This document shows positions 1 to 16,475 of a stretch of DNA of 64,000 nt, one piece after another. Position 1 is the stretch's first letter; the number at the start of each line of letters is the position of its first letter. Source of the DNA: Metabacillus dongyingensis (GTDB lineage: Bacteria; Bacillota; Bacilli; Bacillales; Bacillaceae); assembly GCF_019933155.2 (NCBI RefSeq), contig NZ_CP082944.1, positions 312,001-376,000 on the forward strand, read 5' to 3'. The notes below the pieces were generated by a model. That model was not told the origin of the DNA, made no database searches, and saw nothing but the letters and a program-made list of their open reading frames with translations. Position numbers and translations under genes: made by a program.

Positions 1-2447
<2,447 letters not shown>

Positions 2448-2541
2448 ACAGTCTAATAAAGTGTAAAACCTGAGTGAAACTTGTTATCATACGTTATTTA
2501 GTTTTGAAAGAATAACATTCTTTCTTATCAATTGCATATTG

Positions 2542-2657
<116 letters not shown>

Positions 2658-2735
2658 TGTAGCAATGATTGTGAGCAGCCTCTGCTGTAAGTGATCTGCG
2701 GTTCAATCCGCTAAGCTATTTTTTAAAAAAAGTTG

Positions 2736-2764
2736 TTGACTTTATCAATCTAGTATATTATGAT
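2736..2764 (+). promoter_or_regulatory. rRNA operon promoter
   Basis: TTGACT (2736-2741), 17-base spacer, TATGAT (2759-2764): a good sigma-A promoter about 105 bases upstream of 16S. It is the only convincing promoter in the 211-base 5S-16S gap. The rest of that gap holds a small hairpin (AGCAG/CTGCT, 2674-2686), a weak GCGG/CCGC hairpin followed by T residues (2698-2724), and boxA. Confidence 0.75.
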
Positions 2765-2787
2765 TGAAAAGTTGCACTTGAAGCAAA

Positions 2788-2802
2788 TGATCTTTGAAAA
2801 CT
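2788..2802 (+). promoter_or_regulatory. boxA-like antitermination element, 16S leader
   Basis: TGATCTTTGAAAACT resembles the rRNA boxA that recruits Nus factors, and is nearly repeated before 23S at 4500-4514 (TGTTCTTTGAAAACT). Position between promoter and 16S fits an antitermination and processing role. Assignment by motif only. Confidence 0.55.
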
Positions 2803-2868
2803 AAACAAAACCAAAAGCGTACCAAACGTTTTAAATTTTTGAAGTCAGCAACAAATTGAGTCACAAAT

Positions 2869-7571
<4,703 letters not shown>

Positions 7572-7663
7572 ACAGTCTAATAAAGTGTAAAACCTGAGTG
7601 AAACTTGTTATCATACGTTATTTAGTTTTGAAAGAATAACATTCTTTCTTCAATTGCATATTG

Positions 7664-7779
<116 letters not shown>

Positions 7780-7790
7780 ACGCAAATAAA

Positions 7791-7818
7791 AAGAACAGCA
7801 GAGATGCTGTTCTTTTTT
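7791..7818 (+). terminator. Intrinsic terminator of rRNA operon
   Basis: Perfect 9-bp stem AGAACAGCA / TGCTGTTCT with a GAGA loop and a run of six T. Strong rho-independent terminator directly after 5S. Confidence 0.93.
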
Positions 7819-7973
7819 GTATGTAAAAAATAAAATGTTAAAGGATAGTTAGAAGGATGGCGGCTGGAAGCAGGTTTGCTATTTAGAAAGATCGCCATCG
7901 ATTATGAGTGAGAATGAATAGAAAAGCTGCTCTTATAACAGGTTCTAAACCCTGTGTATTGGTAAAATAATGT

Positions 7974-8102
7974 TCAAAATATAGGCGGAAGACCACCAAT
8001 AAAATCAAAATAATCCTGGAAATGGCCAATTCTAGCTTCCTTTGGCAAATGAATCAATTGAGAAGCAGAAAAACGCTCAACTCCAACACGGCAATCGCTC
8101 AC
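7974..8102 (-). other. Possible gene fragment in the 7819-8328 gap
   Basis: The 510-base gap between the rRNA terminator and the yebE promoter holds no intact gene. On the minus strand a 42-codon open stretch from GTG encodes a peptide containing LPKEARIGHFQDYF and FIGGLPP, which reads like real protein rather than random translation; the flanking frames are broken by stops. An imperfect long inverted repeat (GATGGCG at 7857, CGCCATC at 7893) lies near its end. I do not recognise the family. It may be the remnant of a decayed gene, or chance. Confidence 0.25.
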
Positions 8103-8328
8103 GAAATCTTACTTTGTAAAATAAGTTTATTATGCGCTGAAGCACTTTAACGAGCCAAAACCCTCATTCTCCCGTACAAAAACTTCGCACGAACTGTACC
8201 TCCCCTAAAAAAGACCAATAAGCTGAAGTTCAGATTTTCCGCACATCAGCAAAAAAATATAATTTCCTGGCTGCATTCCTTAATAGATTTATGAGAAAAA
8301 TAGATAAGAAATCACAATATAAAAGGCA

Positions 8329-8357
8329 TTGTGTCTTTGCACAAACTTTAGTAAGAT
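8329..8357 (+). promoter_or_regulatory. Probable yebE promoter
   Basis: TTGTGT (8329-8334), 17 bases, TAAGAT (8352-8357), about 50 bases upstream of the yebE start. The -35 is weak; call by motif and position only. Confidence 0.4.
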
Positions 8358-8407
8358 ATGACCTGTTACCTTCATTAAGAGGTATGACAAGGTTAGGAGG
8401 AAGTCGA

Positions 8408-8950
8408 TTGCTTTCAAATAGTGTAACAATGGTGTTAATCATCTTGCTCATCAATATTGTTTATGTATCATTTTTTACGATACGCATGATTTTGACGTTA
8501 AAGGGTCAGCGGTATTTAGCTGCTTTTATCAGTACGATTGAGGTTGTTATTTATGTCATTGGCCTTGGGCTGGTGTTGGATAATTTAAATGAGATTCAGA
8601 ACTTAATTGCCTATGCTATTGGGTATGGGATTGGTGTTATCGTCGGGATGAAAATTGAAGAGAAGCTTGCTCTTGGGTATATTACAGTTAATGTGATTTC
8701 TACTGAAAGTGAGAAGGATTTGCCTGCGATTTTAAGAGATCGCGGATATGGTGTGACAGACTGGATGGCAAATGGGCGTGAGGGCGACCGTTTGGCAATG
8801 CAGATTCTCACGCCGCGCAAATACGAATTAAATTTATATGCAGCTATTAAGGAACTTGATCCGAAGGCGTTTATTATTGCGTTTGAACCGAAAACCATAC
8901 ACGGCGGTTTCTGGGTGAAGGCTGTAAGAAGGAGCAAGATTGAAGTATGA
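8408..8950 (+). CDS. yebE: YebE, UPF0316/DUF2179 membrane protein
   Basis: 180-residue membrane protein of unknown function, closely like B. subtilis YebE, which also sits just upstream of purE. Three hydrophobic segments (about residues 8-25, 39-58, 65-82) are followed by a cytosolic DUF2179 domain (about 95-175) with the family motif GYGVTDW and a conserved HGGFW near the end. Start chosen at TTG 8408 because AGGAGG lies 7 bases upstream (8395-8400); an in-frame ATG at 8291 lacks a ribosome site and would add a tail not seen in the family. The stop overlaps the start of yebG (ATGA), so the two are translationally coupled. DUF2179 domains are thought to bind small nucleotides in some families; that is not shown here. 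Confidence 0.92.
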   Translation: MLSNSVTMVLIILLINIVYVSFFTIRMILTLKGQRYLAAFISTIEVVIYVIGLGLVLDNLNEIQNLIAYAIGYGIGVIVGMKIEEKLALGYITVNVISTESEKDLPAILRDRGYGVTDWMANGREGDRLAMQILTPRKYELNLYAAIKELDPKAFIIAFEPKTIHGGFWVKAVRRSKIEV

Positions 8951-9150
8951 CGGATAAAAAACCTAAAAAGCGAAAGTTTGAGGTGCTGGAGGGCGAGACC
9001 ATTGACAGCTGTCTTTCCCGTATGCAAAAAGAGGGTTATATGCCTGTAAGAAGAATGGAAGAGCCTATCTTTAAAGAAGAGAAGATAAATGGTGCAATCG
9101 AAGTGGTACCTTATGGTAAAAAGATTGTTTTTGAAGGGAAATTGATCTAA
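8947..9150 (+). CDS. yebG: YebG, NETI-motif protein
   Basis: 67-residue basic small protein of the NETI-motif family, matching B. subtilis YebG in size and position. The motif is seen as [11 protein letters not shown] followed by [12 protein letters not shown]. Function unknown. It overlaps yebE by 4 bases. The stop codon TAA at 9148-9150 touches the first PurR box, so the gene is packed directly against the pur control region. Confidence 0.9.
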   Translation: MTDKKPKKRKFEVLEGETIDSCLSRMQKEGYMPVRRMEEPIFKEEKINGAIEVVPYGKKIVFEGKLI

Positions 9151-9192
9151 ATACGAACATTTTTATCGTGATAGGGATTATTGTTCGATTTT
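9150..9192 (+). promoter_or_regulatory. PurR operator: two inverted PurBoxes
   Basis: AATACGAACATTTT (9150-9163) and the inverted TATTGTTCGATTTT (9179-9192), with the CGAACA cores in opposite orientation. This matches the B. subtilis PurBox pair (core CGAAC) bound by PurR, a PRPP-responsive repressor. It lies immediately upstream of the purE -35. Repression by PurR when PRPP is low is inferred from the family. Confidence 0.9.
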
Positions 9193-9195
9193 GCG

Positions 9196-9225
9196 TTGAC
9201 AACTTCTCAAGTGTGCTGTTATGAT
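9196..9225 (+). promoter_or_regulatory. pur operon promoter
   Basis: TTGACA (9196-9201), 18 bases, TATGAT (9220-9225). Strong sigma-A promoter between the PurR boxes and the riboswitch; the transcript would start near 9232. Confidence 0.85.
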
Positions 9226-9255
9226 AAACATGGATATAAAAACGAATGTATTTTA

Positions 9256-9324
9256 CCTCATATAAAGTCGGGAATATGGCCCGAAAGTTTCTACCCGATA
9301 ACCGTAAATTATTGGACTATGAGG
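9256..9324 (+). ncRNA. Purine (guanine) riboswitch aptamer
   Basis: P1 is CCTCA/TGAGG, and the two arms carry the conserved loop sequences ATATGG and TTTCTACC that form the loop-loop contact. The specificity base in J3/1 (equivalent to xpt position 74) is C at 9317 in GGACTATGAGG, predicting guanine/hypoxanthine rather than adenine. By analogy with B. subtilis purE, ligand binding favours the downstream terminator. Confidence 0.95.
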
Positions 9325-9376
9325 GAAAGTAATTTTCAGCCTGTCATGGAACGGCTTGATTTTAACATGTTCTGAT

Positions 9377-9431
9377 GCCCGGTTTGTATTGCTTTCTCTT
9401 ATAGAGAAGCGATGCATGCTGGGCTTTTTTT
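9377..9431 (+). terminator. Riboswitch-controlled terminator ahead of purE
   Basis: GCCCGG ... GGGC outer stem with an inner CTTCTCTT-type hairpin (TTTCTCTTATAGAGAAG, 9393-9409) and a T run at 9424-9431. It ends 26 bases before purE and is the expression platform of the guanine riboswitch: read-through in low guanine, termination in high guanine. Confidence 0.88.
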
Positions 9432-9456
9432 ATGGATAAAAAAGGTGGGATATAGA

Positions 9457-9945
9457 ATGGAAGCAGCGGTTGGGATTATAATGGGAAGCACGTCTGATTG
9501 GGAAACAATGAAGCATGCGTGCGGTATTTTAGATGAGCTGCAGGTGTCTTACGAGAAAAAAGTCGTCTCGGCGCATCGTACACCTGATTATATGTTTGAA
9601 TACGCAGAAGATGCTAGAAATAGAGGGTTAAAGGTCATTATTGCAGGAGCCGGCGGTGCCGCGCATTTGCCTGGCATGGTAGCAGCGAAGACAACGCTCC
9701 CTGTTATCGGAGTGCCTGTTCAGTCAAAAGCGCTGAATGGCATGGACTCCCTGCTTTCGATTGTTCAAATGCCTGGAGGCGTTCCGGTTGCAACAGTTGC
9801 GATCGGAAAAGCTGGTGCGGTAAACGCGGGGCTGCTTGCTGCACAAATTTTATCGATTACAAACCAAGAGATCGCAGAAGCACTGGAAACAAGACGCGAA
9901 CAAACGAGAAAAAACGTTCTGGAAAGCAGTGATGAGCTTGTCTAA
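9457..9945 (+). CDS. purE: N5-carboxyaminoimidazole ribonucleotide mutase
   Basis: Class I PurE, 162 residues, same length as in B. subtilis. Converts N5-CAIR (made by PurK) to CAIR in IMP synthesis. Signature segments: GSTSDW (10-15), SAHRTP (38-43) and [10 protein letters not shown] (65-74), which form the CAIR site including the conserved His40. Start at ATG 9457 after AAGGTGGG; an upstream in-frame ATG at 9412 lies within the terminator hairpin and was not used. First gene of the operon, overlapping the start of purK. Confidence 0.98.
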   Translation: MEAAVGIIMGSTSDWETMKHACGILDELQVSYEKKVVSAHRTPDYMFEYAEDARNRGLKVIIAGAGGAAHLPGMVAAKTTLPVIGVPVQSKALNGMDSLLSIVQMPGGVPVATVAIGKAGAVNAGLLAAQILSITNQEIAEALETRREQTRKNVLESSDELV

Positions 9946-11062
9946 CAAAACAATATTGCCAGGATCCACGATTGGGATTATCGGCGGCGGACAGCTTGGC
10001 AGAATGATGACGGTGGCTGCGAAAAGCATGGGATATGATGTGGCAGTTTTAGATCCTGCACCGAACTCACCATGCGGACAGCTTGCAGACTATGAAATTA
10101 CCGCTTCTTATAATGATTTATCAGCGATAAAGAAGCTTGCTGAACTTAGTGATGTGATAACCTACGAGTTTGAAAACATAGATTACGAGGCTTTGAAGTG
10201 GATTGAAGAGAATGCCTTCCTTCCTCAAGGTTCTGTGCTTCTCTCTTTAACTCAAGATCGTGAGACAGAGAAAAAGGCGATTACAGACGCGGGCTGCAAA
10301 GTTGCAGACTACAGGATTGTTAAAACGGAAGAAGAGCTTTCCTCTGCTGTAAGCGAACTTCAGTATCCATGTGTTTTGAAAACATGCAGAGGTGGCTACG
10401 ATGGTAAAGGGCAGGCTGTGGTCAGGCAGGAAAGCGATATACCTGCAGCCCGAGACCTATTAAAAAACGGTACATGTATTCTGGAAAAATGGGTGTCTTT
10501 TGAAAAAGAGATCTCGGTGATTGCTGCCAGAAACTCTGATGGAGAGATCAGCTTCTTCCCTATTGCAGAAAATATTCACGTAAACAATATTCTTCATCAA
10601 AGCATTGTGCCTGCAAGGATACAGGAAGAGGTTGCCGAAGAAGCAAGAAGACAGGCAGATAAGCTTGCAAAAGCGTTTAGCCTGGTCGGTACCCTTGCCG
10701 TTGAAATGTTTGTGACGATAGATGGAGAAGTATTTATAAATGAGCTTGCTCCAAGGCCGCACAATTCCGGTCATTACACAATTGATCTTTGCGAGACGGA
10801 TCAGTTTGAGCAGCACGTCAGAGCCGTATGCAATCTGCCGCTCGGGAAACCAGCGCTGCTGCATCCTGGACTGATGGTCAACGTTTTAGGCGAACATATG
10901 CCGCTTGTTTTAAATAATCTTTCGTTATTCCGCGAAGGTAAGATATACTTGTACGGTAAAAAAGAGGCGAAGCACAAACGGAAAATGGGGCACGTCACTT
11001 TTTTAACAGAAGCAATCGAACAGACAGTAACACAGATCAACAAACTATGGGGTCAACAATAG
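9932..11062 (+). CDS. purK: N5-carboxyaminoimidazole ribonucleotide synthase
   Basis: ATP-grasp enzyme of 376 residues that carboxylates AIR with ATP and bicarbonate. Visible features: N-terminal dinucleotide-like loop [13 protein letters not shown] (14-26), the ATP-grasp core with [11 protein letters not shown] (151-161) and the metal-binding [12 protein letters not shown] segment in the C-terminal half. Start ATG 9932 overlaps purE by 14 bases and is preceded by GGAAAG; a GTG codon directly before it is an alternative. Length and order match B. subtilis purK. Confidence 0.97.
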   Translation: MSLSNKTILPGSTIGIIGGGQLGRMMTVAAKSMGYDVAVLDPAPNSPCGQLADYEITASYNDLSAIKKLAELSDVITYEFENIDYEALKWIEENAFLPQGSVLLSLTQDRETEKKAITDAGCKVADYRIVKTEEELSSAVSELQYPCVLKTCRGGYDGKGQAVVRQESDIPAARDLLKNGTCILEKWVSFEKEISVIAARNSDGEISFFPIAENIHVNNILHQSIVPARIQEEVAEEARRQADKLAKAFSLVGTLAVEMFVTIDGEVFINELAPRPHNSGHYTIDLCETDQFEQHVRAVCNLPLGKPALLHPGLMVNVLGEHMPLVLNNLSLFREGKIYLYGKKEAKHKRKMGHVTFLTEAIEQTVTQINKLWGQQ

Positions 11063-11078
11063 AACGGAGGATTTAACG

Positions 11079-12371
11079 ATGATTGAACGCTACACAAGAC
11101 CTGAAATGGGTGCTATTTGGACAGAAGAAAACCGTTTTAAAGCTTGGCTTGAGGTTGAAATTCTTGCATGTGAGGCATGGGCTGAGCTAGGGCATATCCC
11201 AAAGGAAGACGTAAAGCTGCTTCGCCAAAACGCATCATTTGATATTAACCGCATCAAGGAAATTGAAGAAGAAACACGCCACGACGTTGTTGCTTTTACT
11301 AGAGCTGTTTCTGAAACGCTTGGAGAAGAAAGAAAATGGGTGCATTACGGCTTAACTTCAACGGATGTAGTTGACACAGCCCTTTCTTATCTTTTGAAGC
11401 AGGCTAACGATATTCTTTTAAAAGACATCGAAAACTTTGTTGAAATCTTAAAAAACAAGGCGATTGAACACAAATACACCGTTATGATGGGCCGCACACA
11501 TGGTGTACATGCTGAGCCTACGACGTTTGGACTTAAGCTTGGATTATGGTACGAAGAAATGAAACGCAACTTAGAGCGCTTCAAGCGTTCAGCAGAAGGC
11601 ATTGAATTTGGAAAAATGTCCGGCGCAGTGGGTACTTATGCAAACATCGATCCTTTTGTTGAAGCATATGTGTGTGAAAAGTTAGGCTTGCAGGCAGCTC
11701 CAATCTCTACACAGACATTGCAGCGTGACCGTCACGCAGATTATATGAGCACACTTGCATTAATCGCAACTTCAATTGAAAAATTCGCAACAGAGGTTCG
11801 CGGTCTTCAAAAGAGTGAAACACGCGAGGTTGAGGAATTCTTCGCAAAAGGTCAAAAAGGATCTTCTGCTATGCCTCACAAACGCAACCCGATCGGTTCT
11901 GAAAACATGACAGGTCTTGCAAGAGTCATCCGCGGCTATATGATGACAGCTTACGAAAATGTGCCGCTGTGGCATGAGCGCGACATCTCACACTCATCTG
12001 CAGAAAGGATTATTCTGCCGGATGCAACTATTGCTTTGAACTACATGCTGAACCGCTTCAGCAACATCGTGAAGAACTTGACGGTTTTCCCTGAAAACAT
12101 GAAGCGCAACATGGACCGCACTCTTGGACTTATCTACTCACAGCGCGTTCTTCTTGCACTGATTGATTCAGGTATGACCCGCGAGCAGGCTTACGATATC
12201 GTGCAGCCAAAAGCAATGGAAGCATGGGAAAAACAAGTGCCATTCCGCAGCCTTGTAGAAGCGGATGGAACGATCACAGACCGTCTATCAAGTGAACTCA
12301 TTGATGACTGCTTTGATTACAACTACCACTTAAAAGGTGTAGATACAATATTTGAACGCTTAGGTCTTTAA
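11079..12371 (+). CDS. purB: Adenylosuccinate lyase
   Basis: 430 residues (431 in B. subtilis). Homotetrameric lyase acting twice: SAICAR to AICAR, and adenylosuccinate to AMP. Catalytic elements are present: TRHDV with His68, TSTD (93-96), [10 protein letters not shown] (138-147) with His141, and the mobile fumarase/lyase signature [11 protein letters not shown] (261-271) carrying the catalytic serine. Start at ATG 11079 after GGAGG. It is followed not by purC directly but by an intrinsic terminator and a dispersed repeat. Confidence 0.98.
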   Translation: MIERYTRPEMGAIWTEENRFKAWLEVEILACEAWAELGHIPKEDVKLLRQNASFDINRIKEIEEETRHDVVAFTRAVSETLGEERKWVHYGLTSTDVVDTALSYLLKQANDILLKDIENFVEILKNKAIEHKYTVMMGRTHGVHAEPTTFGLKLGLWYEEMKRNLERFKRSAEGIEFGKMSGAVGTYANIDPFVEAYVCEKLGLQAAPISTQTLQRDRHADYMSTLALIATSIEKFATEVRGLQKSETREVEEFFAKGQKGSSAMPHKRNPIGSENMTGLARVIRGYMMTAYENVPLWHERDISHSSAERIILPDATIALNYMLNRFSNIVKNLTVFPENMKRNMDRTLGLIYSQRVLLALIDSGMTREQAYDIVQPKAMEAWEKQVPFRSLVEADGTITDRLSSELIDDCFDYNYHLKGVDTIFERLGL

Positions 12372-12390
12372 GCGGAATCTTAAAAAACAA

Positions 12391-12420
12391 AGAGGTAAAT
12401 ATATTATTTGCCTCTTTTTT
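12391..12420 (+). terminator. Intrinsic terminator between purB and purC
   Basis: 11-bp stem (AGAGGTAAATA / TATTTGCCTCT, one G-T pair) with a 3-base TAT loop and six T residues. It has every hallmark of a rho-independent terminator yet sits inside the pur operon, 20 bases after the purB stop. I see no convincing promoter between it and purC, so it is expected to attenuate rather than end transcription. Confidence 0.8.
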
Positions 12421-12449
12421 AAGAAGCGAAGCAGGGTCTTGCACTTCGG

Positions 12450-12570
12450 TGTCCGGCTCCATCGCCCAGCTCCTCGGCCAGAATGGCTTCGCCAGTAAAG
12501 GCAAAAAAAGCGCCTTTACTGGCGGATCCTTATCTGTCATGCATGAGCTAACCGGGCGATTCCGCACTTC
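12450..12570 (+). repeat. Dispersed palindromic intergenic repeat, copy 1
   Basis: Starts with GTCCGGCTCCATCGCCCAGC and TCCTCGGCC and ends with GAGCTAACCGGGCGATTCCG. In between is a strong hairpin, CGCCAGTAAAGGC / GCGCCTTTACTGGCG (12490-12524). Copies 2-4 are at 22751-22842, 28583-28700 and 53762-53836 (reversed). Repeats of this kind (GCTCC..CGCCCAGCTCCTCGG) are common between genes in Bacillaceae. It has no gene and lies within the pur operon. Confidence 0.85.
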
Positions 12571-12609
12571 TAAAGTTCCCAATATTCTGTCGTTACTAGG
12601 AGGATTTTC

Positions 12610-13341
12610 ATGACTATTCAAAAGTTGAACCTGCTTTATGAAGGCAAGGCGAAGCAAATTTACCGCACGAATGAAGATGCTGTTTTGCTGGTTTCATATA
12701 AAAACTCTGCAACAGCGTTTAATGGTGAGAAGAAAGCCGAAATCGAAGGAAAAGGCCGTTTAAATAATGAAATCTCGACGCTGCTGTTTGAAAAACTCGC
12801 CGAGAACGGCATTGAGAGTCATTTCATTAAAAGACTTTCCCAAACGGAGCAGCTTGTAAAAGAGGTTTCGATTGTGCCGCTTGAGGTCGTTGTCCGGAAC
12901 ATCATGGCAGGAAGTCTTTCAAAGCGACTTGGAATAGAGGAAGGAACACCGCTTAAAACTCCAATTGTAGAATTCTATTATAAAAATGATGATTTAGGTG
13001 ATCCTCTGATTACAGAAGATCACATTGAACTCCTTGAAGCTGCAACGATAGAGCAGGTGCAGCAGCTGAAGGAAGCGGCTTTAAAAGTGAATCAAGTCTT
13101 GATCAGCCACTTTAAAAACTGCGGCATCCGTTTGGTCGACTTCAAATTGGAATTTGGTTTAACAAAGGATGGCACACTGCTTTTAGCGGATGAGATTTCG
13201 CCTGATACGTGCCGGTTATGGGATGAAAAAACGAATGAGAAGTTTGATAAAGATGTTTTCCGCCGTGATATCGGCAGCTTAACAGATGCATACTCAGAAA
13301 TTTTAAATCGTTTAGGAGGAGAAACAGCATGTACAAAGTAA
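12610..13341 (+). CDS. purC: Phosphoribosylaminoimidazole-succinocarboxamide synthase
   Basis: SAICAR synthetase, 243 residues, joins CAIR to aspartate using ATP. Signature LYEGKAKQIY near the N-terminus (9-18), the central PLEVVVRNIMAGS substrate loop (about 92-104) and LVDFKLEFG late in the protein are typical. ATG 12610 follows AGGAGG at 12599-12604. The last 13 bases overlap purS, indicating coupled translation. The 5' leader carries the terminator and repeat described separately. Confidence 0.98.
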   Translation: MTIQKLNLLYEGKAKQIYRTNEDAVLLVSYKNSATAFNGEKKAEIEGKGRLNNEISTLLFEKLAENGIESHFIKRLSQTEQLVKEVSIVPLEVVVRNIMAGSLSKRLGIEEGTPLKTPIVEFYYKNDDLGDPLITEDHIELLEAATIEQVQQLKEAALKVNQVLISHFKNCGIRLVDFKLEFGLTKDGTLLLADEISPDTCRLWDEKTNEKFDKDVFRRDIGSLTDAYSEILNRLGGETACTK

Positions 13342-13583
13342 AGGTATTCGTTACACTCAGAGAAAGCGTTCTTGATCCACAGGGAAGCGCGGTACAGCAC
13401 GCATTGCACAGCATGAACTACAAAGAGGTTAACGATGTTCGAATCGGAAAGTACATGGAGCTTACGATTGAAAAGACTGAGCGTGACCTGGACACGACGG
13501 TTCGTGAAATGTGCGAAAAGCTGCTTGCAAACACGGTCATTGAAGATTACCGCTATGAGGTGGAGGAGGTTGTCGCACAGTGA
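13329..13583 (+). CDS. purS: FGAM synthase subunit PurS
   Basis: 84-residue small subunit of the three-part formylglycinamidine ribonucleotide synthase (PurS-PurQ-PurL) of Gram-positive bacteria. It bridges PurQ and PurL in the complex. The N-terminal [20 protein letters not shown] pattern is characteristic. Start ATG 13329 follows AGGAGG and overlaps purC; the stop overlaps the GTG of purQ. Confidence 0.97.
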   Translation: MYKVKVFVTLRESVLDPQGSAVQHALHSMNYKEVNDVRIGKYMELTIEKTERDLDTTVREMCEKLLANTVIEDYRYEVEEVVAQ

Positions 13584-14263
13584 AATTCGCCGTCATCGTT
13601 TTTCCGGGATCAAACTGTGATATCGATATGTTCCACGCTATCAAGGATGAGCTTGGGGAAGAAGCAGAGTACGTTTGGCATGATGAAACAGATCTAAGCC
13701 GTTTTGACGGCATTCTTCTTCCGGGAGGATTTTCATACGGGGACTATCTTCGCTCTGGCGCCATCGCGCGTTTTGCAAATGTTATGAAGGAAGTTGTCAA
13801 AGCTGCTGAAGAAGGCAAGCCTGTTCTTGGTGTATGCAACGGGTTTCAAATTTTACTTGAAGCAGGCTTATTGCCGGGTGCAATGAAGCGCAATGAAAAC
13901 TTGAAATTCATGTGCCGTCCGACAAATCTTATTGTTCAAAATGAGAAAACAATGTTCACTTCTGCCTATGAAAAAGAGCAGGTCATCTCTGTTCCGATCG
14001 CGCATGGTGAAGGAAACTACTATTGTGATGAGCTGACTTTAGAAAGATTAAGAGAAAACAATCAAATCGTCTTCACATATGAAAACAATCCAAATGGAAG
14101 TTTGGAAGATATCGCAGGAATCGTAAATGAGCGCGGAAATGTTCTTGGAATGATGCCTCATCCTGAACGTGCAGTTGATGCACTGCTTGGAAGCGCGGAT
14201 GGACTGAACCTATTTAAATCGATCGTGAAAAACTGGAGGGAATCTCATGTCACTACTGCTTGA
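13580..14263 (+). CDS. purQ: FGAM synthase glutaminase subunit PurQ
   Basis: 227-residue class I glutamine amidotransferase that supplies ammonia to PurL. Catalytic triad visible: Cys86 in VLGVCNGFQ, His194 and Glu196 in [23 protein letters not shown] (49-61) is the conserved substrate loop. GTG start at 13580 overlaps the purS stop by 4 bases with GGAGG upstream (13562-13567). The end overlaps purL by 17 bases. Confidence 0.98.
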   Translation: MKFAVIVFPGSNCDIDMFHAIKDELGEEAEYVWHDETDLSRFDGILLPGGFSYGDYLRSGAIARFANVMKEVVKAAEEGKPVLGVCNGFQILLEAGLLPGAMKRNENLKFMCRPTNLIVQNEKTMFTSAYEKEQVISVPIAHGEGNYYCDELTLERLRENNQIVFTYENNPNGSLEDIAGIVNERGNVLGMMPHPERAVDALLGSADGLNLFKSIVKNWRESHVTTA

Positions 14264-16475
14264 ACCAACACAGCAAATGATTAAAGAAGAGAAAATCTAC
14301 CGTCAAATGGGCGTTAGTGATGATGAGTTTTCAATGATTGAAAAGATTATGGGACGCTTGCCGAATTATACAGAGCTAGGTATTTTCTCTGTCATGTGGT
14401 CGGAGCATTGCAGCTATAAAAATTCCAAGCCTGTTTTAAAGAAGTTCCCGACTACCGGCGAGCATGTTCTTCAAGGACCTGGTGAAGGTGCTGGGATCGT
14501 TGATATTGGAGACGAGCAGGCAGTTGTGTTTAAAATCGAAAGCCACAATCACCCTTCTGCGATAGAACCTTATCAAGGTGCAGCAACAGGCGTAGGCGGA
14601 ATCATCCGTGATGTCTTTTCAATGGGAGCGCGTCCTATCGCTCTATTAAACTCTTTGCGCTTCGGGGAATTAACATCTCCACGCGTCCGTTATTTGTTTG
14701 AAGAAGTTGTTGCAGGTATTGCCGGCTACGGAAACTGCATCGGTATTCCAACTGTTGGAGGAGAGATCCAGTTTGATCCTTCTTATGATGGAAATCCGCT
14801 TGTAAATGCGATGTGTGTCGGGTTAATCAACCATGAAGATATTAAAAAAGGTGTGGCAAAAGGAATTGGCAATACCGTGATGTATGTTGGCGCTAAAACA
14901 GGCCGCGACGGCATTCACGGCGCTACATTTGCATCAGAGGAACTGACAGATGCATCAGATGAAAAACGCCCTGCTGTACAAGTAGGAGATCCGTTTATGG
15001 AAAAGCTTTTGCTTGAAGCTTGTCTAGAGGTTATAAAATGCGATGCTCTTGTTGGCATTCAGGACATGGGAGCAGCAGGACTTACAAGCTCGACTGCTGA
15101 AATGGCGAGCAAAGCGGGTTCAGGCATCGAGATGAATTTAGATTTAGTACCTCAGCGAGAAGCAGGAATGACACCTTATGAAATGATGCTCTCTGAATCA
15201 CAGGAGCGTATGGTATTAGTCGTTGAACGAGGCCGTGAAAAAGAAATCACCGACATTTTTGACAAATATGAGCTTGAAGCAAAAGCAATCGGGGTTGTAA
15301 CAGATGATAAAATGCTCCGACTTCTCCATAATGGCGAGGTAGTTGTAGAAATTCCGGTAGATGCACTTGCTGAAGAAGCACCGGTCTACCATAAGCCTTC
15401 TGCAGAGCCGGCTTATTATAAAGAGTTTCAGGAGATGGAAGCGAGCACGCCTGAAGCAAGTGACTTGAAGGAAACTCTAGTAAACCTTTTAAAACAGCCT
15501 ACAATTGCCAGCAAAGAATGGGTTTATGATCAATATGACTACATGGTCCGCACAAATACGGTTGTAGCACCTGGCTCAGACGCAGCTGTTCTTCGTATTC
15601 GCGATACAAATAAAGCACTTGCGATGACAACAGACTGCAACTCAAGATATCTTTACCTCGATCCTGAGGTTGGCGGAATGATTGCCGTTGCAGAGGCAGC
15701 ACGCAATATCGTCTGTTCAGGCGGAAGACCGCTGGCTGTGACAGACTGCCTGAACTTTGGAAATCCTGAGAAGCCAGAGATTTTCTGGCAAATCGAAAAA
15801 GCAGCCGATGGAATGAGTGAAGCGTGCCGTGTGCTGAATTCACCGGTTATTGGCGGAAACGTATCGCTTTATAATGAAACAAACGGTACAGCTGTTTATC
15901 CGACACCTGTAATTGGGATGGTTGGTTTAATTGAAGATACAAAATACATCACAACACAATCCTTCAAAGCTGCAGGCGACCTGATCTACTTGATCGGCGA
16001 AACGAAAAATGAATTTGGCGGCAGTGAGCTGCAAAAAATGGTTCACGGCAAGATATTCGGCAAAGCACCTGAAATGGATCTTGGAGTTGAAGCAGAGCGT
16101 CAGGCACAATTATCTGCAGCCATCCGCGCAGGATTAGTATCCTCTGCACATGACGTAGCTGAAGGCGGCTTGGCAGTAGCAGCTGCAGAAAGCACATTCG
16201 GTACAAACGGACTTGGCGCAAGTATCACAGTAAATGGCGAAGCAGTTGCTGCGCTGTTCAGTGAAACGCAGTCCCGTTTTATCGTGACAGTAAAGCCTGA
16301 ACACCAAACAGCTTTTGAAGAATTGACAGATGGTGCGTTAATCGGAAGCGTAACAGAAGATGCAGCATTCACTGTGAAAAACGAAACAGGCGAAATTTTA
16401 ATTAAATCGAAGGTCAACGAGCTTGAAACAGCTTGGAGAGGAGCGATTCCATGCTTGCTGAAATCAGAGGATTAA
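14247..16475 (+). CDS. purL: FGAM synthase catalytic subunit PurL
   Basis: 742 residues, the small-type PurL of Gram-positives, which needs PurS and PurQ. It uses ATP and ammonia to convert FGAR to FGAM. Two PurM-like halves are present; [11 protein letters not shown] (51-61) with the catalytic His, the [19 protein letters not shown] segment and GNVSLYNET in the second half mark the active sites. ATG 14247 follows GGAGG inside purQ. The purF start lies 25 bases before its stop. Confidence 0.98.
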   Translation: MSLLLEPTQQMIKEEKIYRQMGVSDDEFSMIEKIMGRLPNYTELGIFSVMWSEHCSYKNSKPVLKKFPTTGEHVLQGPGEGAGIVDIGDEQAVVFKIESHNHPSAIEPYQGAATGVGGIIRDVFSMGARPIALLNSLRFGELTSPRVRYLFEEVVAGIAGYGNCIGIPTVGGEIQFDPSYDGNPLVNAMCVGLINHEDIKKGVAKGIGNTVMYVGAKTGRDGIHGATFASEELTDASDEKRPAVQVGDPFMEKLLLEACLEVIKCDALVGIQDMGAAGLTSSTAEMASKAGSGIEMNLDLVPQREAGMTPYEMMLSESQERMVLVVERGREKEITDIFDKYELEAKAIGVVTDDKMLRLLHNGEVVVEIPVDALAEEAPVYHKPSAEPAYYKEFQEMEASTPEASDLKETLVNLLKQPTIASKEWVYDQYDYMVRTNTVVAPGSDAAVLRIRDTNKALAMTTDCNSRYLYLDPEVGGMIAVAEAARNIVCSGGRPLAVTDCLNFGNPEKPEIFWQIEKAADGMSEACRVLNSPVIGGNVSLYNETNGTAVYPTPVIGMVGLIEDTKYITTQSFKAAGDLIYLIGETKNEFGGSELQKMVHGKIFGKAPEMDLGVEAERQAQLSAAIRAGLVSSAHDVAEGGLAVAAAESTFGTNGLGASITVNGEAVAALFSETQSRFIVTVKPEHQTAFEELTDGALIGSVTEDAAFTVKNETGEILIKSKVNELETAWRGAIPCLLKSED

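Noticed and set aside
2695..2716. T-arm-like GCGGTTCAATCCGC, possible tRNA
   Set aside because: The stem and loop sizes do not fit a T-arm and no acceptor, D or anticodon stems can be built around it.
8611..9027. 138-codon minus-strand frame
   Set aside because: It is fully antisense to yebE and yebG, which match known families.
12298..12657. 119-codon minus-strand frame across the purB-purC gap
   Set aside because: It covers the end of purB, the terminator, the dispersed repeat and the start of purC; no ribosome site.
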